DNA from: Tsukamurella sp. M9C
Lineage (GTDB): Bacteria > Actinomycetota > Actinomycetes > Mycobacteriales > Mycobacteriaceae
Reading direction: 5' to 3'
NCBI RefSeq assembly: GCF_020169415.1
Contig: NZ_JAIULG010000003.1
Coordinates: 62,001-126,000, forward strand
Length of the DNA stretch: 64,000 nt
How positions within the stretch are numbered: position 1 is the stretch's first letter; each line of letters starts with the position of its first letter. The translations under genes were made by a program, and so were the position numbers. This document shows, piece after piece, positions 1 to 7,783 of this stretch. The notes below the pieces were generated by a model that worked only from the letters and a program-made list of their open reading frames with translations, searched no databases and was not told the DNA's origin.

Positions 1-283
1 CGACACCAAGCGGCGGCTGCTCTACGTGCACGTGGTCGACGTGAGCAGCGAGAAGGCGGTGCGGCAGTTCTACCGCAGCACAGCGCGTCTCGAGCGGCTG
101 TTCATCAACGCCTTCGAGCGCGACAACGAGTGGCACGCCAGCCCGATGCACGGCATCGACGACGACGATTTCCACCACGTCACGCCCGGCGCCCGCGGCC
201 TGGCGGGCGACGCCCGCCGCATGGCCGCGCCGGAGATCGCCTACCGCAAGGCACAGAGCACCGAGGGAGAGGAGAAGTCGTGA
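1..283 (+). CDS. mrpE: MrpE/MnhE, Na+/H+ antiporter subunit E (3' end only)
   Basis: This is the C-terminal part (93 residues visible) of the subunit E of a multisubunit Mrp-type cation/proton antiporter. The visible stretch RRLLYVHVVDVSS followed by a charged helix resembles the cytoplasmic tail of MrpE, and the next two genes are clearly mrpF and mrpG, which fixes the assignment. The stop codon TGA overlaps the GTG start of mrpF by four bases (GTGA), so the genes are translationally coupled. The 5' part, including the membrane helices, lies outside the window. Confidence 0.8.
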   Translation, partial: DTKRRLLYVHVVDVSSEKAVRQFYRSTARLERLFINAFERDNEWHASPMHGIDDDDFHHVTPGARGLAGDARRMAAPEIAYRKAQSTEGEEKS

Positions 284-603
284 CCGTCGTCTTCGTCATC
301 ACCGGCGTGATCCTCATGACCGCCGCCTTCCTCACGGCCTACCGCCTGCTGCGCGGCCCGAACACCCTCGACCGCGTCGTCGCGGTGGACGCGCTCGTCG
401 CGATCGCCGTCGGCGGGCTCGCCGTGTGGGCGGCGTACAGCCGCAACTCATCGGTGATCCCCGGGATCGTGGCGCTCTCGCTCGTCGGCTTCGTCGGCTC
501 GGTCTCGGTGGTCCGGTTCCGGGTGCCCGACGATGCCGGGACGGCCCCGTCGCCGCCGGACGAGACGCCGGACATCGCGCCGCGGAACGGGGGCCTGCGA
601 TGA
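280..603 (+). CDS. mrpF: MrpF/MnhF, Na+/H+ antiporter subunit F
   Basis: Small (107 aa) membrane subunit of the Mrp antiporter. Three hydrophobic helices are visible, roughly residues 3-20, 33-52 and 60-80, with the family-typical YRLLRGPNTLDRVVAVDAL segment between the first two. The hydrophilic proline-rich tail (about residues 85-107) is unremarkable. The start is the GTG that overlaps the mrpE stop; its own stop overlaps the mrpG ATG. It acts in the cytoplasmic membrane as part of a complex that exports Na+ in exchange for protons. Confidence is high from sequence and order. Confidence 0.92.
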   Translation: MTVVFVITGVILMTAAFLTAYRLLRGPNTLDRVVAVDALVAIAVGGLAVWAAYSRNSSVIPGIVALSLVGFVGSVSVVRFRVPDDAGTAPSPPDETPDIAPRNGGLR

Positions 604-932
604 TCGTCGACGTCGTCTCCTCGATCCTGTTCCTCACCGGCGCCGTCTTCGCCGTGACCGCCGCGATCGGCATCATCCGCTTCCCGGACACGCTGACCCG
701 CATGCACGCGGCGACGAAGCCGCAGACCCTGGGCATGCTCCTGCTGCTGGCCGGCGCGATCGTCCGGATGACCGACTCGGTCGACGTGTGGATGCTGGTG
801 CTGGCCGGGCTGTTCACGATGATCACCGCGCCCGCGGTCGCGCACCGGGTGGGCCGGGTGGCCTACCAGGAGCAGCGGCTGCGCGACAGCACCATCGACC
901 CGGACCAGATGGAGACGGGCAGCCGCGACTAG
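600..932 (+). CDS. mrpG: MrpG/MnhG, Na+/H+ antiporter subunit G
   Basis: 110-aa membrane subunit with three predicted helices (about residues 5-25, 40-60 and 66-86) and the diagnostic IGIIRFPDTLTRMHAATKP motif near residues 24-42. ATG overlaps the mrpF stop (ATGA). It is the last gene of the antiporter operon; the following gene is convergent, with only 16 bases between stop codons and no obvious long hairpin. Confidence 0.93.
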   Translation: MIVDVVSSILFLTGAVFAVTAAIGIIRFPDTLTRMHAATKPQTLGMLLLLAGAIVRMTDSVDVWMLVLAGLFTMITAPAVAHRVGRVAYQEQRLRDSTIDPDQMETGSRD

Positions 933-948
933 CGGCTCCTCCGGGCCG

Positions 949-1953
949 TCAGGCTCCGGACCGCCCGGACCAGCGCATTCGCGACCACGGCAGCGCGATC
1001 TCCGCCGGGTCGTCGACGAGCCGCGGCCCCACCGGTTCCGCCGTGTCGACGTGGTCGGCCAGCGCGCGCAGGTAGCGGTGCCCCGTGTCGGGCAGCACCT
1101 GGACGGTGGCGTCGACCGACGTGCCGTGTTGCCGTTCGTAGCCGGCCGCCACCTGCCCGGCGCCGGAGGACAGGCCGGCGAAGAGCGCCGCCTCACGGAG
1201 CAGCCGGTGGGTGCCGGCGCGGGCGACCTCGAACGACACCCAGTGGATCACGTCGTAGAGCCCGTGCCGCACGTTGTCGAACGGGATCGACGAGCCGATG
1301 CCGGCGATGAGCATGGCGGGATCCTCCACGTGCTCGGCGCCGAAGGTGACGCTGCCGAAGGGCTGCACGCCGACCAGCTCCACCGCCAGGCCCGCCTCCT
1401 CGAAGCCGAGTCGCAGTGCGCCGCTGGACACCCCCGAGCCGACGGGCGCGACGAGCCGCACCGCCGCGACTCCCTCGGCCGCCAGCTCCGCCGCCACGCC
1501 GCGGGCGATGTCGCGGTAGCCGAGGTAGTGCACCGGGTCGTGGTACTGCCGCATCCAGTGCAGCGACGGGTCCTGCGCGAGCAGTTCGGTGATGCGCCGG
1601 ACGCGGCGGTCCTGGTCGAGTTTGAGCGACGCCGACGGCGGCATCTGTTCGAGTTCGACTCCCAGGGCGAGGAGTTGGACCCGTAGGCCCTCGTCGATCG
1701 TGGTCGATCCGACGATGCGGCAGCGCACGCCCGCCTCGTGGCAGGCCAGGGCCAGGGCGTAGGCGTAGATGCCCGACGACGAGTCGATGACGGTGCCGCC
1801 CGGCCGGACCCGCCCCGCGTCGAGGGCGGCGCGGAGCGCGGCCCGCGCCGAGGCGACCTTCATCGATTCGAACCGCAGGAGGTACCGGTCGTCCGTGGCG
1901 CGGAGCAGGGCGGGGCGGCTCAGCGCCTCGGCGATGTGGCCGTCGATCCTCAT
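949..1953 (-). CDS. Cysteine-synthase-like PLP enzyme, last gene of metallophore-type operon
   Basis: 334-aa fold-type II PLP enzyme. The Schiff-base lysine is probably K32 in FESMKVASA, the SSG(N) loop appears as DSSSGIYAYALALA near residue 57, and the phosphate-binding glycine loop as VGSGVSSGAL near residue 185. It belongs to the cysteine synthase/SbnA-like superfamily. SbnA-type enzymes replace the phosphate of O-phosphoserine with an amino acid to start chelator synthesis. The ATG overlaps the stop of the upstream GHMP kinase gene (ATGA), so kinase and PLP enzyme are made together. Inference: the kinase supplies an O-phospho-amino acid that this enzyme uses for beta-substitution. It is too far from CysK/CysM in context to be a housekeeping cysteine synthase. 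The exact substrate is unknown. Confidence 0.75.
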   Translation of the reverse strand: MRIDGHIAEALSRPALLRATDDRYLLRFESMKVASARAALRAALDAGRVRPGGTVIDSSSGIYAYALALACHEAGVRCRIVGSTTIDEGLRVQLLALGVELEQMPPSASLKLDQDRRVRRITELLAQDPSLHWMRQYHDPVHYLGYRDIARGVAAELAAEGVAAVRLVAPVGSGVSSGALRLGFEEAGLAVELVGVQPFGSVTFGAEHVEDPAMLIAGIGSSIPFDNVRHGLYDVIHWVSFEVARAGTHRLLREAALFAGLSSGAGQVAAGYERQHGTSVDATVQVLPDTGHRYLRALADHVDTAEPVGPRLVDDPAEIALPWSRMRWSGRSGA

Positions 1954-2870
1954 GCGGCGCCGCCGATCACGATCGGGGCGTCGGACACGCGGAAGCCGAC
2001 GGCGCGCACACGGGCGCACGCCCGCCGCAGGCGCTCCCGCGGGTGCTCGCGCTCGAACAGCAGCCCGGCCACGTTCCCGGAGTGGGCCACCTGCACGCCG
2101 AGCGCTCCGCCGCGCTCGGCCGCCGCGATGAGGCGATCGAGACCGGGCTTGTGGTGCCGACTCTGGTTGAGCAGCGCGCTGCGGGTCGCGACCGCGCCGA
2201 CCCCCGCCGCGTCGCCGGCGGCGACCGCGCGACGCAGCAGACCGCGCAGCTCCTCGTACTCCGCCACGTCGCCGGATCCCGTCGGGGGCAGTGCCAGCGT
2301 GTCGACGGGACCGCCGAGCACGCATCGCACCAGCAGCATTCCCGGCAGCGTCGCCCCGAGGTCCTCGATGACGTGGCCGTGGCGGTGGGCGAACAGGATC
2401 GGGCGGTCGGCCCACAGCGGGTCCGAGGCCCCCTCGGCGGCGACGGCGAGGCGGGCGACGGTGTCGGCGTCGAGCTCGACGTCCGCGCAGTCGGCGACCG
2501 CCCGGACCGCAGCGAGGACGTCGGCGGTCGAGGAGCCCAGCCCCAGGCCCACGGCCGTCGTCCGCGCGATGCGGAGCTCGCCGCCGGTGCAGCCGAGCGC
2601 GCCGCGCTCCCGCAGGTGGGCCAGCGTCGCCACGGCGGCGCGCCGTGCCTTGTCGAGATCGCGCTCGCCGCCGGTGGTCCGCGCCCGTACCGCGCCGGAG
2701 GCGTCCGGGGCGAAGACCGCCACGGATCCGACGGTGCCGATCGGCACCGTCACCAGGCCCGGGCACTCGCCCTCAACCGGGCAGCGGAACCGGCCCTGGA
2801 GGAACTCGCCGTGGTGGCCACTGCTGCTGCCCACCCCGCGACCGCGGGAGGTGTTGCGCGGTGCGCTCAT
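1950..2870 (-). CDS. GHMP-family small-molecule kinase (PduX/homoserine-kinase-like)
   Basis: 306-aa kinase. An N-terminal GHHGEFLQG motif (residues about 19-27) resembles the start of PduX-type L-threonine kinases. The ATP-binding loop is the GHMP motif TAVGLGLGSSTADVLAA near residue 100, and a C-terminal GGALGVQVAHSGNVAGLLF segment matches GHMP motif 3. Likely reaction: ATP-dependent phosphorylation of a small alcohol, plausibly the hydroxyl of L-serine or L-threonine. ATGA overlaps link it both to the upstream MFS gene and to the downstream PLP enzyme, suggesting a two-step route from a hydroxy amino acid to a beta-substituted amino acid. The substrate is inferred from context only. Confidence 0.75.
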   Translation of the reverse strand: MSAPRNTSRGRGVGSSSGHHGEFLQGRFRCPVEGECPGLVTVPIGTVGSVAVFAPDASGAVRARTTGGERDLDKARRAAVATLAHLRERGALGCTGGELRIARTTAVGLGLGSSTADVLAAVRAVADCADVELDADTVARLAVAAEGASDPLWADRPILFAHRHGHVIEDLGATLPGMLLVRCVLGGPVDTLALPPTGSGDVAEYEELRGLLRRAVAAGDAAGVGAVATRSALLNQSRHHKPGLDRLIAAAERGGALGVQVAHSGNVAGLLFEREHPRERLRRACARVRAVGFRVSDAPIVIGGAA

Positions 2871-4072
2871 CCGATGCGCTCCTCCGCGCGGGCCCCGCGC
2901 AGCGCGCGCCGGGCGAAGAAGGCCGAGAGCGCGGTGGCGCCGCCGAGGACGAGGCCGACGCCGGTCCAGCCGGCGAGCGCGAGGGCCCCGCCGGCGAGGG
3001 AGGCGCCCGCGAAGACGCCGACGCTCTGCGCCGCCCCGTTGAGCGAGAGGACGGTGCCGCGCACCGGTCCCGCCCCGCGGACCAGCGTGGTGGTCACGGC
3101 GGCGGCGATGACGGCGTGCGACGCCGAGACAAGGGCCACCATCGGCCAGGCGACGGCGACGTGCGGCGCGGTGTAGAGCGCCACCATCGCGACGGAGGCG
3201 ACGAGGATCGCCGCGAGCACCGTGCCGAGCAAGCGGTCGGCACCGCGGTCCTGCATCACCCTGCCGCCCAGGAAGTTCCCGAGGAAGAAGGCCAGCCCGG
3301 AGGTGGCCCACACCAGGGAGAACCAGCCCGTCCCGATGCCGAAGCGCTGGCCGAAGGCGGCGGCGATGTACGCGAGGGAACCCATGAACGCGAGCGTGCG
3401 CAACAGGGAGACCGCCAGGGTGTCGAGGGCGCCGGGGATCGCCCGCACGGTGCGGAAGGCCTGGAGGTAGCTCACGGAGGTGTTCCCGCCGCGCGGATCG
3501 CGGCGGCGGGCGATGAGCGCCGCAACCACGAGCAGCACCACGGCGGTCGCGGCCATGTCGGCGCGCCAGCCCCACAGCACGGCGGGCAGGGCCAGGACCG
3601 GGGCCGCGAGGACCGCGGTCAGCGTCATGGTCGACGAGACGAGGGTCGCGGCCCGCGCGGAGGCCGCCGGGCTGTCGAACCGGTCGGCGGCCATGGCCGA
3701 CACCGCGGGGTTGAGCACGGCGGTGCCCGCGCCGATCAACAGGCAGAAGGCGATCCACGCGACGGTGCTGCCCTGCAGCGCGAGCCCGCACCCCAGCGCG
3801 AGCACGAGCAGGGCCAGCGCGGCCACCGACGAGCGCGAGAGCCGGTCCAGCAGCGGCGCGGCCGCGACGCCGACCAGGAGGGCGGCGACCCCGCCGAGGC
3901 CGCGCAGGCCGCCGATGAGGTCGACGCCCGCGTTCGCGTCCGCGGCGATGGCGACGAGGAAGTTCGCCATGACGGTGAACGGGACGAGGCCCAGCGCGGC
4001 GGCGGCGAGCATCGGCCAGATCGCGCGGACCAGCACCCGGTCCGGCACGGGGCGGTCCCCGGGTGCGCTCAT
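2867..4072 (-). CDS. MFS transporter in metal-chelate operon
   Basis: 401-aa major facilitator with about twelve hydrophobic helices. A motif-A-like loop APLLDRLSRSS follows helix 2, and the second half begins near the cytoplasmic stretch ARRRDPRGGN. The start ATG overlaps the DUF364 stop (ATGA) and its own stop overlaps the GHMP kinase ATG. In chelator operons MFS proteins of this size usually export the finished metallophore, which is the role I infer here. No residue identifies the substrate, and a precursor importer or drug exporter is not excluded. Confidence 0.8.
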   Translation of the reverse strand: MSAPGDRPVPDRVLVRAIWPMLAAAALGLVPFTVMANFLVAIAADANAGVDLIGGLRGLGGVAALLVGVAAAPLLDRLSRSSVAALALLVLALGCGLALQGSTVAWIAFCLLIGAGTAVLNPAVSAMAADRFDSPAASARAATLVSSTMTLTAVLAAPVLALPAVLWGWRADMAATAVVLLVVAALIARRRDPRGGNTSVSYLQAFRTVRAIPGALDTLAVSLLRTLAFMGSLAYIAAAFGQRFGIGTGWFSLVWATSGLAFFLGNFLGGRVMQDRGADRLLGTVLAAILVASVAMVALYTAPHVAVAWPMVALVSASHAVIAAAVTTTLVRGAGPVRGTVLSLNGAAQSVGVFAGASLAGGALALAGWTGVGLVLGGATALSAFFARRALRGARAEERIG

Positions 4073-4875
4073 GCCCGGCCCCGGTACAGGTACATGGGCG
4101 AGGCGTCGGCGGAGAACTGCGAGAACGGGAAGTGCTCCGCGGAGAGCGCGCTCAGGCCCGCCCCGAGGAAGGCGCGGGCGACGGCCGACCCGCTCTGCGC
4201 GTACACGGCGAGCGGCACGTCGCGCTCCCGGCAGGTCGCGAGGATCTCGTCGAAGCTGCCGTTGCCCAGGGTCATCCCGGTCGCGAGCACCGCGTCGGCC
4301 TCGGCGAGCACCGCACGATGATCGTCCGCGACGGGGTCGCCCCAGTGGGTGCGCTGCAGGTTCCGGTCCGCGAGCAGGGGCTCGCCGCCGCGCTCGCGGA
4401 TGGCGGCCACCAGGGGGTTCACCACGCCGATCAGCGCGACCCGAGCGCCCGGGGCGACCGACAGGAGTTCCGCCACCGCGGCGTCGCGGGCGATCGCGCG
4501 GACGTCGGGGGTGCCGGTGGGCAGCGTCCGGAGCTCGGCGCGGGGGTCCTCGCGGTGCGGCGCCGCGGCGCCGAGCGCGGCGTCGGCCGCGGCGATCCGC
4601 AGGGGCTGCGCGGCGTGCTCGAGCAGGGCGGCGACCGGCTCGCCGGACAGGTCCGCGATATCGGGGTCGAGCTCGCCCTCCTCGAAGGCACACGCACCGA
4701 AGGAATCCCCGACGCGGACGAGAACGTACCGGTTGCGGTAACGCTGCTCGCTCCCGGCGAGGCGGGTGCCGTGCGCGACGAAGAAGACGCTGCGGGCCAC
4801 CTCGTCCTGCGCGACCTCGCGGGCGAGGTCGAGGACGTCGGCGACGGAGCCGGGGGCGGTGTCGGGTGCGATCAT
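4069..4875 (-). CDS. DUF364 / Rossmann-like putative heavy-metal chelation protein
   Basis: 268-aa cytoplasmic protein of the DUF364 type, often with a DUF4213 enolase-N-like first half. The segments PGARVALIGVVNPLVAAIRERG, DAVLATGMTLGNGSFDEIL and SAEHFPFSQF match the Rossmann-like C-terminal domain that the family description calls putative heavy-metal chelation. No signal peptide is seen. The gene sits between the periplasmic binding protein and the exporter with ATGA overlaps at both ends, which ties it to metal or metal-chelate handling after uptake, such as release of metal from the chelate. No enzymatic activity is established for the family as far as I know, so function is open. Confidence 0.75.
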   Translation of the reverse strand: MIAPDTAPGSVADVLDLAREVAQDEVARSVFFVAHGTRLAGSEQRYRNRYVLVRVGDSFGACAFEEGELDPDIADLSGEPVAALLEHAAQPLRIAAADAALGAAAPHREDPRAELRTLPTGTPDVRAIARDAAVAELLSVAPGARVALIGVVNPLVAAIRERGGEPLLADRNLQRTHWGDPVADDHRAVLAEADAVLATGMTLGNGSFDEILATCRERDVPLAVYAQSGSAVARAFLGAGLSALSAEHFPFSQFSADASPMYLYRGRA

Positions 4876-5873
4876 CGGGCGGCTCCGCTCTGCTCCAGGT
4901 AGTCGGCGAGCACCGCCGCGGCGTCGAGGTTGCGCGGTCCGGCCACCAGCTCGGCGTAGTCCACCACGCGGATCCGGTTCTCGCGCACCGCCGGCGAGTC
5001 CTTGATGGGCGACGACTGTCGCAGGTAGTCGATCTTCTGCTGCGCGGGCTGCTTGTCGTAGTCGACGATGACGATCACCTCGGGCTGCGCCTGCACTACG
5101 GACTCCCATCCGACGGAGGTCCACCGGCCGTCCACGTCGTGCGTCACGGAGCGGCCGCCCGCGAGGGAGACCACCTGGTCGGCCGCGGCGCGGCGACCGG
5201 CGGTGTAGGGCTCCGCGGTCCCGGAGTCGTAGACGAACACCGACGGCTTCACCGTCTTGCGGTCGGCGCGCTCCTGCAGCGCGCGCTCGCGGGCCCGCAG
5301 GTCATCGACCAGCTTCGTGGCGCGGTCCGGGACGCGGAAGATCGCGCCCAGGTTGGTGAGGTCGGTGTACGTGTCCGCCAACGGATTCACCTCCCGCACG
5401 GCGGGCTTGTCGCCGTAGTTGTAGCAGGTCTCCTCCTGCATGTAACTGTCGATCCGCAGCTTGCCCAGCGACTCCGGGGTGACGCCGCGGGCGGGGCTGA
5501 AACCCGCCTGCCAGCCCGCGAACACCCAGTCCGCCTTGGCGGCGACGAGCGGCTCCTGGGTCAGCACGCCGTCGCTGAGGATCGGGACCTTGGCGTACTC
5601 GTCGCGGTACGGCGACTTCGCGATCACGCCGTGCACCGTCTTCGGCAGGACGATGCCCTTGATGCGGTCGGTGAGGCCGAGCGCGAACATCTTCTCGATC
5701 GCCGAGACGTCGTACGGCACCGCGGCGGTGGGCGACCGGTACTGCTGGTGCACACCGCAGTTGGTGACATCGACGAGGTCGGTCGTGGTTTCGGCGGGGC
5801 GCGCACCGCAGGCGGTGCCGGCGAGCAGGGTGCTCGCCGCGAGGGCCGCGGCGAGCAGGGGACGGGGGTGCAT
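4872..5873 (-). CDS. FecB-type metal-chelate-binding lipoprotein
   Basis: 333-aa ABC-transporter substrate-binding protein of the periplasmic siderophore/B12 class. An N-terminal signal (residues 1-21) ends at LLAGTAC, a somewhat atypical lipobox with Cys near residue 22. Typical family segments follow: AIEKMFALGLTDRIKGIVLP, KADWVFAGWQAGFS and TNLGAIFRVPDRATKLVDDL. The start ATG has a good AAAGGA ribosome-binding site nine bases upstream. It is separated from the ATPase gene by only 27 bases and overlaps the DUF364 start. It captures the metal chelate outside the membrane and delivers it to the FecCD permease. The metal is inferred from the operator to be zinc or iron. Confidence 0.88.
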   Translation of the reverse strand: MHPRPLLAAALAASTLLAGTACGARPAETTTDLVDVTNCGVHQQYRSPTAAVPYDVSAIEKMFALGLTDRIKGIVLPKTVHGVIAKSPYRDEYAKVPILSDGVLTQEPLVAAKADWVFAGWQAGFSPARGVTPESLGKLRIDSYMQEETCYNYGDKPAVREVNPLADTYTDLTNLGAIFRVPDRATKLVDDLRARERALQERADRKTVKPSVFVYDSGTAEPYTAGRRAAADQVVSLAGGRSVTHDVDGRWTSVGWESVVQAQPEVIVIVDYDKQPAQQKIDYLRQSSPIKDSPAVRENRIRVVDYAELVAGPRNLDAAAVLADYLEQSGAAR

Positions 5874-5900
5874 CGGTCGATCCTTTCGATCGGTCGGTTT

Positions 5901-6650
5901 CTACAGTTCGAAGCGGATGCGCGGCGGACCCGTGTCGGCCGCGGCGACCACGGGCCGCACGCCGTAGACCTCGGCGATCCGGTCGGCCGTGAGCACCTCG
6001 CCCGGGGTGCCGGTGGCGACCACCCGGCCGCGGTCGAGGAGCACCAGGCGGTCGCAGCTCTGGGCGGCGAGGTCGATGTCGTGGATGGCGGTGACGGTCG
6101 TCTTGGTCGTCGCCCGGAGCAGGCGCAGCAGGTCCAGCTGGTGCCGCACGTCGAGGTGGTTGAGCGGCTCGTCGAGCAGGAGGACCGGTGTGTCCTGCGC
6201 GAGGGCGCGGGCGATGAGGACGCGCTGCCGCTCGCCCCCGGAGAGTCCCAGCACGCTGCGCCGCCGGAGCGCGGTGGCGTCCACCGCGACGAGGGCCGCC
6301 TCGCAGGCGTCGATCGCGGCGGCGCTGCCGGCGTCGCCGTGGGCGAAGCGCCCCAACATCACCGTCTCCTCCGCCGTGAACCCCAGATGCCCGGTCTCGC
6401 TCTGCGTGACGGCGGAGACCAGGCGCGCACCGTCGCGCCGGCGCAGCGCTGCGAGGTCCCGTCCGCCCACGCGCACCGTCCCCGCGGCGGGGGCGATCGC
6501 CCGGTACAGGCAGCGCAGCAGCGTCGACTTGCCGCTGCCGTTCGGCCCGATCAGCCCGACGTGCGCACCCGCGGCGATGTCGAGCGAGATGTCATGGAGC
6601 ACTCGGGTTCCGCCGAGCTCCACGGTGATCCGATCCAGTTCGACCCTCAC
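5901..6650 (-). CDS. FecE-type ABC ATPase, metal-chelate import
   Basis: 249-aa ATP-binding subunit. Walker A GPNGSGKS lies at residues 35-42, the signature LSGGERQR at about 138-145, and Walker B LLLDEPLNHLD at about 157-167, with the switch histidine in TAIHDIDLAAQ. The architecture is that of FecE/BtuD/FepC ATPases. The start is a GTG overlapping the permease stop (GTGA), the only reading that gives the full N-terminal strand VRVELDRITVELGG. It energises import through the neighbouring permease. Confidence 0.93.
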   Translation of the reverse strand: MRVELDRITVELGGTRVLHDISLDIAAGAHVGLIGPNGSGKSTLLRCLYRAIAPAAGTVRVGGRDLAALRRRDGARLVSAVTQSETGHLGFTAEETVMLGRFAHGDAGSAAAIDACEAALVAVDATALRRRSVLGLSGGERQRVLIARALAQDTPVLLLDEPLNHLDVRHQLDLLRLLRATTKTTVTAIHDIDLAAQSCDRLVLLDRGRVVATGTPGEVLTADRIAEVYGVRPVVAAADTGPPRIRFEL

Positions 6651-7714
6651 GCCGCGCCGCCCAGCAGTCCGCCGCGGCGCCGCAGCAGGACGATGAAGAC
6701 GGGCACGCCGACCAGCGCGGTGACGATGCCCAGCGGTAGCTCGCGCGGCGCCACCACCAGGCGGCTCAGCAGGTCCACCCACACCAGCAGCAGGGCGCCG
6801 ACGAGCGGGGCGAGCAGGAGCACCGCCCGGTGCGCCGGGCCGACGATCATGCGGACCGCGTGCGGGACGACGAGCCCGACGAAGCCGACCGTGCCCGCGA
6901 TCGCGACGAGCACCGAGGTCATGACCACGATGACCAGGAAGAGCATTCGGCGCGCGCGGTGCGGGTCGAGGCCGAGCGCCGCGGCGGCCTCGTCGCCCTG
7001 CGCCAGGACGTCGAGCACGCCCGCGAGGCGCCCGGTGATGGCGGCGCACGCCGCCACCGTCACGGCGACCAGTGGGAGCACGGACCACTGCGCTCCCCCG
7101 AGACCGCCAAGCAGCCAGAACATCACGGACCGCGCGGCGTCGCCGACGGGGTCGAAGAAGACGATCGCGCCCGCGAGGCCCTGGAAGGCGAAGGCGAGCA
7201 CCACGCCGGTGAGCACCAGCCGGACCGGGCTGAGGGCACCGTCGGCCGTCCGGCTGAGCAGGTAGACCAGCAGCGAGGCGAGCACGGCGGTCGCAAACGC
7301 CGCCCCGGCCGTGCCGGCGATGCCGAGGCCCGCCACGACGCCGGTGGTGACGACGAAGCTGGCGCCCACGGACGCACCGCTGGAGATTCCGAGGATGAAG
7401 GGGTCGGCGAGCGGATTCCGGACGAGGGCCTGGCAGGCGACCCCCGCGATGGCGAGGCCGGCGCCGACGAGGGCCGCGAGCAGCACCCGCGGCACGCGCA
7501 GGTCCCAGAGGATCGAGTAGGTGGACTGGTCCTCGCGGGCGAGGGGGCCGCCGGTCAGGGCCGCCCAGAGCAGGCGCCGGACGTCGCCGAGCGGCACCGT
7601 TGCCGCGCCCTGCGACACCGCGATGCCCATCGACACGACGAGGACCGCTGCGAGCACTCCGGCGAGGAGCAGCGGGGAGGCGCCGGCGCGACGGCCGAGC
7701 GAGGTGGTGAGCAC
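6647..7714 (-). CDS. FecCD-type permease, first gene of metal-chelate operon
   Basis: 355-aa permease of the FecCD/BtuC family with about ten helices. Family hallmarks are VPRVLLAALVGAGLAIAGVACQALVRNPLADP and the C-terminal LPLGIVTALVGVPVFIVLLRRR. It is probably a homodimer, since only one permease gene is present. The GTG start at 7714 lies six bases downstream of a -10-like TAACTT inside the Zur-like palindrome, and there is no Shine-Dalgarno sequence, so the mRNA is probably leaderless. It leads seven closely spaced genes on one strand. Confidence 0.92.
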   Translation of the reverse strand: MLTTSLGRRAGASPLLLAGVLAAVLVVSMGIAVSQGAATVPLGDVRRLLWAALTGGPLAREDQSTYSILWDLRVPRVLLAALVGAGLAIAGVACQALVRNPLADPFILGISSGASVGASFVVTTGVVAGLGIAGTAGAAFATAVLASLLVYLLSRTADGALSPVRLVLTGVVLAFAFQGLAGAIVFFDPVGDAARSVMFWLLGGLGGAQWSVLPLVAVTVAACAAITGRLAGVLDVLAQGDEAAAALGLDPHRARRMLFLVIVVMTSVLVAIAGTVGFVGLVVPHAVRMIVGPAHRAVLLLAPLVGALLLVWVDLLSRLVVAPRELPLGIVTALVGVPVFIVLLRRRGGLLGGAA

Positions 7715-7722
7715 GCGATAAA

Positions 7723-7747
7723 GTTAACGAGAATCATTTTCGTTAAC
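7723..7747 (-). promoter_or_regulatory. Zur/Fur-type operator over the promoter of the seven-gene operon
   Basis: A 25-bp palindrome: arm GTTAACGAGAAT, central C, arm ATTTTCGTTAAC. Eleven of twelve arm positions are complementary. Its inner 15 bp, CGAGAATCATTTTCG, fits the 7-1-7 pattern I recall for actinobacterial Zur boxes (TGAAAATNATTTTCA). On the minus strand a -35-like TTGTTA, a 17-base spacer and a -10-like TAACTT coincide with the palindrome, and the GTG start follows six bases later. Binding would block RNA polymerase. Whether Zur or Fur binds cannot be decided from sequence alone. Confidence 0.75.
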
Positions 7748-7783
7748 AAAGACGCATGCGGCTATGCGTGCATCGACACGCGG

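Noticed and set aside
3480-7265. A 1261-codon open frame on the plus strand opposite the metal-chelate operon.
   Set aside because: Arg/Ala/Pro-rich translation without domains, antisense to clearly coding genes; a product of high GC at third positions of the other strand.
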